Source: Stentor coeruleus (lineage: Eukaryota > Ciliophora > Heterotrichea > Heterotrichida > Stentoridae). From it: DNA of 45,655 nucleotides. The stretch spans positions 1 through 45,655 of the forward strand of contig MPUH01000567.1 of assembly GCA_001970955.1 (NCBI GenBank), written 5' to 3'. Numbering within the stretch: position 1 is the first letter of the stretch; every line of letters begins with the position of its first letter. The notes beneath the pieces are model-generated. The model did no database searches and was not told the DNA's origin. It worked only from the letters and a program-made list of their open reading frames with translations. The position numbers and the translations under genes are program-made. Of the stretch, positions 39,885 through 45,655 are shown in pieces.

Positions 39885-40264
39885 TTTTATTAGGTTGAGA
39901 TTGGATGATTTTTGTATGAAAAATAGGGCTTTGTGAAATTTTTGAANTGGATGATTTTTGTATGAAAAATAGGGCTTTGTGAAATTTTTGAAGTCTTATT
40001 GGATGATTTTTGATATAAAAGTGTTTGAGATAATTATAGATTGGAATATGGATAATTAGGATATGAGATAGAATTATAAGTTAAGGTTTTTTGAGGTTTA
40101 TATCATAGGTTTACTAATATTTTTAGGGCTTATAAGAATATGGTTTTTTATAAGAGAAAATTATTAGAATAAGGGTTGTGTGGAAGTTTAAGGATCATAA
40201 AAAATGTAGAAAGTATTGTTAATTAAATATGATGATATATTTTGGGTAACTTAAATGTTTTAGG
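39885..40264. other. G-rich flank with assembly duplication
   Basis: 5' flank of the kinase gene. On the plus strand G exceeds C, so the sense strand is C-rich. It contains the 45-bp duplication around the N at 39947. Confidence 0.6.
39902..39992 (+). repeat. 45-bp direct repeat flanking a single N
   Basis: Bases 39902-39946 and 39948-39992 are identical, separated by the N at 39947. Confidence 0.92.
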
Positions 40265-40800
40265 TTAAGGATTTATTACATTTTAGTATCCATTTAATGC
40301 TTTAACAAGATCATCTAAATCAAGGAAATTGCAAGCTAGTAAATCTTATGTTGTCATAAATAGTCTAAATTTAATATTCTTAGTAAAAAAAAAATTCACA
40401 TTGAAATCTTCATATAATATAAAACGTTCAAATCCTATCATTTTAATCTCAATCATATTTTAAAGAAATATGTTAAAAAAATCCCTGCTATTATTTTAAT
40501 ATCATATTCAATAGAAAAATCATTGAAATTTTTTGTATTATCTTGAATCATCAGCAAGACATCCATATACAATCAAATTAGCTTTTCTACAGTTTTCAAA
40601 AATTCCTATAAAAGCTTTTTTAGTCTCTTTATGAAATTTAGCTGTTTTAAATTATGTTCTTGAATCACATTCTTTACTTATGATTTTAATCTCATTTTAA
40701 TACTTTACAAGATCCTATGATATGTTTATTATCAAAAGCTAACTTGCCATGCATCATCAGGGATATAAATGCATTTCTTATTTGTTTTTTTTTTCAGAAA
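40265..40800 (-). pseudogene. possible decayed gene, unrecognised
   Basis: Minus-strand protein-like pieces in shifting frames: FIGIFENCRKANLIVYG at about 40,560-40,610; MIEIKMIGFERFILYEDF at about 40,415-40,465; and LLACNFLDLDDLVKALNGY before a TAA. A final TAA is at 40265-40267. Stops interrupt each piece. The leucine spacing could suit a leucine-rich-repeat or F-box protein, but this is not assignable. I infer a relic with approximate limits. Confidence 0.33.
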
Positions 40801-41149
40801 ACGAGGATAGAATATTTTCATTAGAAATTTCTAAGACTAATGGAATAGTTTTTATATACTTTCAAGAATTTTTTTGCTAAAAGTCTCTATATTTAGATTT
40901 TCATTTATAATTAAGTCTTAAGGATTTTTTGTTTCTATCATTAGATGGTATTTGATTAGAATCTAAAGATAATCGATAAGCTTTAGTTCTTGATTGCATA
41001 ATTATATCGGAAATATAAACTTTAAGTTTTTCATAATCCCTTAAGTTTTAAGCAATTTGAGTAAGTTTGAGCGCATTTTTAGTATAGTAAAATTTGATGA
41101 TCTTTTCATAAATCAAAGTTCTTATATGCATAGATTCTAATTAATAAAA
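40801..41149. other. AT-rich intergenic region
   Basis: 5' flank of the UTP13 gene. Nothing recognisable. Confidence 0.5.
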
Positions 41150-43336
41150 ATGAAATCCTGGGAAGCTGACCTGAAAATTGAGTCCTTTTATTCCGGAGGC
41201 AAAGTTATCATCAGCGACTCTGGAGAGTATGGTTTTTCAATGATAAATTCAACTGTGGTTAAGTTTGATTTATCATCATATAAGCCAATACAAAAAATTG
41301 GTACAGAAATTCTCAACTTTGCCATATGCGGAGAAGACAAAATTATAACATACGGTGAAGATGACATGCTAAGGCTCCAAGTCGAAGAAGAGGTAGCTTG
41401 GAAAAGTGGCTGTTCTGTAGTAGCTATGGATGCAGATCCTAGAGGTCTTCTTGTCACAGGTGGAGGGGACAATTCAGTTCGTGTTTATCAAATCCTCCAA
41501 GGCTACCTTACACATAAATTCAAACACAAACAGCCAGTTACAGCTGTTTCGTTTATAAAAAACACCCTTCTTGTAGTATCAGCATCTCTTGACACAACAT
41601 TGAAAATATGGGACTTACAAAAGTACAATTGCATGAAAACCATTGAGACTCTTGAATCAGTAAGAATTATAAGACAATATCCTAAGTATTTAGTTACCGC
41701 AACAAATACTCAAATCCTTAGAGTTAATTTAGAAACTTGGAAGACAAAAAGTTATGATTGTGAAGTGACAGCTATGGATGTACAAAAAGCTATACTTATT
41801 GGTGATTCTGAAGGGAATATAACCAAACTTAACAAAAAAACCCTTTCAGTAAAATCATCCAAGCAAATATCAAATCATCCTATCACTTACATCAAATCTT
41901 TCTTAAAAAATTTTTTCATAAGTAATGAAGAAAGTACAGTTTATATCCTAAACCCCAAACTTCATCTTGAAAAAGAACTCATCGGGCATATTGACGAAGT
42001 ACTCGATGTAAAATCTTATGATGATTCTCATATACTCTTAGCACTCAATTCAACTGAAGCTAAAATCTTAAACACCTCATCTTTACAAACAAAAAGTCTT
42101 ATAGGCCATACAGATAATATCCTATGTACCGATATCCAAAATGATTTAATTCTTACAGGTTCTAAAGATAAACTAATAAAACTTTGGCGTGATAATAATT
42201 GTATAGCAACATATACAGGACATACTGAAGAAGTAACATCAGTAGCTTTTTCAAAAAAGTCTTGGTTTGTTTCTTGTAGTATCGACTTAACAATAAAAAC
42301 ATGGAAAAAGTCTGAAGAAAATATTAGTTCAGCTTTATATACATGTGTTGCTCATACAAAAGATATAAGTGTAATAAAAGTATCATCAGATAATAAAGTA
42401 ATTTTTTCAGGGTCACAAGATAAGTCAATAAAATTATGGTCAAGCAAATTGAAAATTGTTAAAGAACTTTTAGGACATAAACGAGGTGTATGGGATTTAA
42501 GTCAAAGCCCACAAGATAGACTTTTATGTTCTTCTAGTGGAGATATGACTGTAAAAATATGGTCTTTAGATAGCTATGAATGTGTGAGAACATTAGAAGG
42601 AAATAGCAATTCTATATTAAAAGCTGTGTTTATTAATGATGTTTTAGTATCAGCAAGTAGTGATGGTATTGTAAAAGTTTGGGATTATAAACATGGTACT
42701 TGTTTTACATCATTAGAAGCACATAATGGGAAAATATGGGGACTTGCTAAACATAAACAAAATAATGATGATTTTCTAATAACAGGGGCAACTGATTCTA
42801 TGGTTATTATATGGAAAGATGTGACTGAGATTAAAGAAGCTGAGAAACTTGAAGAAACTAAAGAGACTGTAAAATTAGAACAGGATCTACAGATGAGTAT
42901 TAAAAATGGTCATTATGTTGAAGCAGCAATTATTGCTTTTAGATTGAAAAGACCACAAAGCATTTATAATATTGTTATGAATATGAATCAGATTGAAATT
43001 ACAAATTTTGTTGATGGGCTTATTGAAAATACTGAAGGTTTAATTGCACTTATGGCACATTTGAGAGATTGGAATTGTTTTAAGAAGTATTCGAGTATGG
43101 CACAAAAACTTATGTTTGAGGTTTTTGATAGAATACCTGTAGAGAATTTTTCTGGGAATACAGATTTGCTTCAGGCTGTTGTTGTTTATTCGCAAAAACA
43201 TTTTAAGAGAGCTGAGAAATTGTATCAAGAATCTTTTGCTATTGAGCATCTTATGAATGAAATTGCCATGTTGCCGAGAAAAAATTTAGGTTTGGAGTCG
43301 GAACCTCAGAAAAAGATTAAATTAGATATAAATTAG
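41150..43336 (+). CDS. U3 snoRNP protein UTP13 (TBL3)
   Basis: A 728-residue protein. About twelve WD40 repeats span residues 10-560 (for example VSASLDTTLKIWDL, GSKDKLIKLW, SGSQDKSIKLWSS, SSSGDMTVKIWSL, SASSDGIVKVWDY), enough for a tandem double propeller. The last 130 residues form the Utp13 C-terminal helical domain (EAAIIAFRLKRPQSIYNIV ... LMAHLRDWNCFKKY ... VVVYSQKHFKRAEKLY). The combination is specific to UTP13/TBL3, part of the UtpB module of the small-subunit processome that cleaves pre-rRNA in the nucleolus. The human and yeast proteins are 808 and 817 residues. Confidence 0.92.
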   Translation: MKSWEADLKIESFYSGGKVIISDSGEYGFSMINSTVVKFDLSSYKPIQKIGTEILNFAICGEDKIITYGEDDMLRLQVEEEVAWKSGCSVVAMDADPRGLLVTGGGDNSVRVYQILQGYLTHKFKHKQPVTAVSFIKNTLLVVSASLDTTLKIWDLQKYNCMKTIETLESVRIIRQYPKYLVTATNTQILRVNLETWKTKSYDCEVTAMDVQKAILIGDSEGNITKLNKKTLSVKSSKQISNHPITYIKSFLKNFFISNEESTVYILNPKLHLEKELIGHIDEVLDVKSYDDSHILLALNSTEAKILNTSSLQTKSLIGHTDNILCTDIQNDLILTGSKDKLIKLWRDNNCIATYTGHTEEVTSVAFSKKSWFVSCSIDLTIKTWKKSEENISSALYTCVAHTKDISVIKVSSDNKVIFSGSQDKSIKLWSSKLKIVKELLGHKRGVWDLSQSPQDRLLCSSSGDMTVKIWSLDSYECVRTLEGNSNSILKAVFINDVLVSASSDGIVKVWDYKHGTCFTSLEAHNGKIWGLAKHKQNNDDFLITGATDSMVIIWKDVTEIKEAEKLEETKETVKLEQDLQMSIKNGHYVEAAIIAFRLKRPQSIYNIVMNMNQIEITNFVDGLIENTEGLIALMAHLRDWNCFKKYSSMAQKLMFEVFDRIPVENFSGNTDLLQAVVVYSQKHFKRAEKLYQESFAIEHLMNEIAMLPRKNLGLESEPQKKIKLDIN

Positions 43337-43359
43337 ATAGATTTGTTGTGAAGATGGGA

Positions 43360-43693
43360 TAAAAAGTTTATATAGGCTGGGGTTTTATTTTTCTTAATAA
43401 ATCTATATTGCTAATTCTAAACTTATATTCATAAGACCCAATCATATCAGTAAATATCAAAAGGCCATATAAACTAATTACAAATTTTCCTTATATACTT
43501 ATAGGAAGTTTATTAAAATGGTGAAATGNTAAAAAGTTTATATAGGGTTTTATTTTTCTTAATAAATCTATATTGCTAATTCTAAACTTATATTCATAAG
43601 ACCCAATCATATCAGTAAATATCAAAAGACCATATAAACTAATTACAAATTTTCCTTATATACTTATAGGAAGTTTATTAAAATGGTGAAATG
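43360..43693 (+). repeat. ~165-bp direct repeat flanking a single N
   Basis: Bases 43360-43528 and 43530-43693 are near-identical copies with a 5-base indel and one substitution, separated by the N at 43529. It fills almost the whole gap between UTP13 and the next gene and includes the first codons of that gene. The differences suggest two haplotypes. Confidence 0.92.
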
Positions 43694-45468
43694 TTTCAAA
43701 TGCTATAAATCTGCATCTTACTATAAAAACAATCAGCCGATATGCACTTATTGTATTTATTCTTATATAAAATACTATAAATCGAGTAATATTCCTAAAA
43801 CGATATTTGCATCAATATCTATGATGAATCTAAAAAAAAATCAGTTAAATAAAGAGATTGATTATAGGATTTCAAAGCTTAAAAGATGGATTGCTAAAGA
43901 AAAATGCAATATAGAAGAACTTTCATGTGTTAATAATCGTATAAATGAACTCGAAAATTTACTCTTGATTGATGAATTAAATTCTGAACAATTCATTGAA
44001 GTTGAACATGTTTTTAACACAAGACTTGTCAAATGCCGAAATTCGCAAGGAGTTAGAGAAAAAATACTTTTTGAAGAAAAATCTGTAAAGTTTGAGAATT
44101 TGAATGGAGTTTTAGATAATATTGGTAAAGATTATGGATTTTATCCACAAAGACATACCAAATTCATAAAAAACATTATAATAACAAAAGATGATAGATA
44201 TGCAATAACATCATCAGCTGATAATACTATAAGAATATGGGATTTAATATCTAAAAATCAAGTTGGGGCATTTTTATATCATGCAAATCGAATATCTCAT
44301 ATAGTTTTATCTAAAGATGAAAAATATCTCGTCTCAGGATCAGGCGATAAAAAAGTTATTTTATGGGATTTCCCTCAAAGAAAACTTGAAACTGTATTTT
44401 CAGGACATACAAAAATAGTCGAATACGTTTTGATATCCTCAGACAATAAAACAATCTACTCATCCTCTGAAGATTGCACAATTATAATATGGAGTATACC
44501 TTTAAAATCAATCCTCAACATAATTTATGGTCACACAAATAGTATAAGAACAATAGCTTTATCATCAGACAATAAAATTTTAGTATCAGGAAGTTTAGAT
44601 CATCAAGTTAAAGCCTGGATAATAAATGAAACTATAAAAGAAGTACTTTTAGGTAGCCATTTATTGGCTGTTCTCTGTGTAGTAATTAGCCCAAATACAA
44701 AAATAGCTGCTTCCTGTTCAGTAGATCAAAAAATTTTTGTATGGTGTTTAGAAAAATTTACACTTCTTAAAGTGCTTAAAGGTCATGTTTGCGATATTAC
44801 ATCATTGCTTATAACCCAAGATAGTCAATATCTTATATCTGCATCTCGTTATAATGAATTTCTTATTTGGTCAATAAATAGTTCTAACAATGAATATATT
44901 TATATAGGTCGCGAACATCAAATAAGCGGTATTTTTCTCAGTCCTGATAAATAGTTCTAACAATGAATATATTTATATAGGTCGTGAACATCAAATAAGC
45001 GGTATTTTTCTCAGTCCTGATAATCAGTTTTTTGCAGTAGCATCTCATAGTAAGACTGTTTCTATATGGAATATTATTAAAAAACAAAAAGTTTGTAGAT
45101 TTACTGATTTTACAGATTGGGTTGATTGTGCAGGTTTTACTAGTGATAATAGGTTTTTAGTTGTTGGATCTGCTGATGGATGTCTAAGGATGTGGGATTT
45201 AAATGATAATCTTCTTATTTGGATATCAGATGGACTTAATTATGAAATAACTTCTGGGGTTTTAAATACTGGTGGACGTTTTTTTATTAGTGGAGGCTCT
45301 GATGGGAATATTATTTTTTGGGATATTAAAAGGAAAAAAATATTTCTGAAAATTGAAGGACCAAAAGGATTTGTTAAAAGTATAGGATTTACGGATTGTC
45401 GGAAATATATGGTTTCTAGTAGTTTAAATGGCAGGGTTGCAATTGTTTTTAAAATAACTTTAGAGTAA
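43683..45468 (+). CDS. WD40-repeat protein with N-terminal Cys motif, interrupted by a 73-bp duplication
   Basis: As written, the frame stops at 44952-44954. Removing one copy of the 73-bp tandem repeat (44876-44948 / 44949-45021) gives a continuous 570-residue protein. The N-terminus has a CFKCYKSASYY...CTYC pattern that may bind zinc. A helical, probably coiled-coil segment spans about 40-120. About nine WD40 repeats follow (SSADNTIRIWDL, SGSGDKKVILWDF, SSSEDCTIIIWSI, SCSVDQKIFVWCL, GSADGCLRMWDL, GGSDGNIIFWDI). I do not recognise a named family. WD40 propellers are protein-interaction platforms. The break is probably an assembly error, but a real disabled allele is possible. Confidence 0.8.
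44876..45021 (+). repeat. 73-bp tandem duplication in coding sequence
   Basis: Bases 44876-44948 and 44949-45021 differ at one position (GGTCGC versus GGTCGT). Because 73 is not a multiple of three, the second copy shifts the frame and creates a TAG at 44952-44954. Confidence 0.95.
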
Positions 45469-45655
45469 AGAGGCTTTAATTAGATTGAGTATATATTATA
45501 GATTTAATGATTATTGTTTTAGAAGTGATGATGATTTTTAAGCTGGAAAGTTATTAATGTTTACGTTTTTGTTTAATAAATTGTATATGAAAAGTTATTT
45601 TTATATATTGGTACTTTTGATTCCCAAACCATAGATTCCAGTATTTATTTTGGTC
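45469..45655. other. 3' flank at window end
   Basis: AT-rich with G over C at first, as after other plus-strand genes. No gene is seen. Confidence 0.5.

Noticed and set aside
1..45655. Reassigned stop codons, as in many other ciliates
   Set aside because: All well-identified genes end at ordinary TAA, TAG or TGA codons and need no read-through; in-frame stops occur only in micro-introns, relics or assembly joins.
1..45655. CRISPR arrays, telomeric repeats, rRNA genes or insertion sequences
   Set aside because: No regularly spaced repeats, telomere-like arrays, rRNA motifs or intact transposases are visible.

Overview
The window looks like macronuclear DNA of a heterotrich ciliate, most likely Stentor or a close relative. 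Three observations support this. All long genes read cleanly with the standard code and end at TAA, TAG or TGA. The DNA is very AT-rich, with short intergenic gaps. Five introns that restore broken reading frames are only 15 or 16 bases long (GTA...AG, with an A six bases from the 3' end). Ultra-short introns combined with the standard code are known for Stentor. The species call is inference from these features.

Layout. Bases 1-1,500 hold a tRNA-Leu(CAA), a 35-bp tandem repeat and coding-like scraps. Next come a voltage-sensor/adenylate-cyclase fusion (-), a decayed TKL-kinase relic (-), a reverse-order fused NAD(P) transhydrogenase (+) and a five-helix membrane protein with two micro-introns (+). 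From 11 to 19 kb there are two unrecognised or weakly recognised proteins and a USP32-like deubiquitinase (-). From 19 to 25 kb there are a phage/bacterial-type conserved protein (+), an acyl-CoA-binding protein (-), a seven-helix receptor-like pseudokinase (+) and a PHD/DDT/WHIM chromatin protein (-). From 26 to 33 kb there are a copine with a C-terminal RING (-), a coiled-coil protein (-), an EF-hand protein (+), a DHHC-like protein that has lost its catalytic cysteine (+) and dynactin p27 (+). From 33 to 45 kb there are a MYBBP1A/Pol5 protein (+), a larger EF-hand paralogue (-), a CIPK-like kinase with a NAF motif (-), UTP13 (+) and a WD40 protein interrupted by a 73-bp tandem duplication (+).

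The genes do not form one pathway. Many concern calcium, lipid or membrane signalling (cyclase, copine, EF-hand pair, CIPK-like kinase, 7TM pseudokinase, DHHC-like protein). Two are nucleolar ribosome-biogenesis factors (Pol5, UTP13). I see no operon-like system; a calcium-signalling theme may be chance.

Assembly quality matters here. Each of seven single N bases is flanked by direct repeats, the signature of overlapping contig ends joined without merging. One breaks the start of the DHHC-like gene. An eighth duplication, without an N, breaks the last WD40 gene. Several gene flanks also show an extreme strand asymmetry: C far above G upstream and G far above C downstream on the sense strand.
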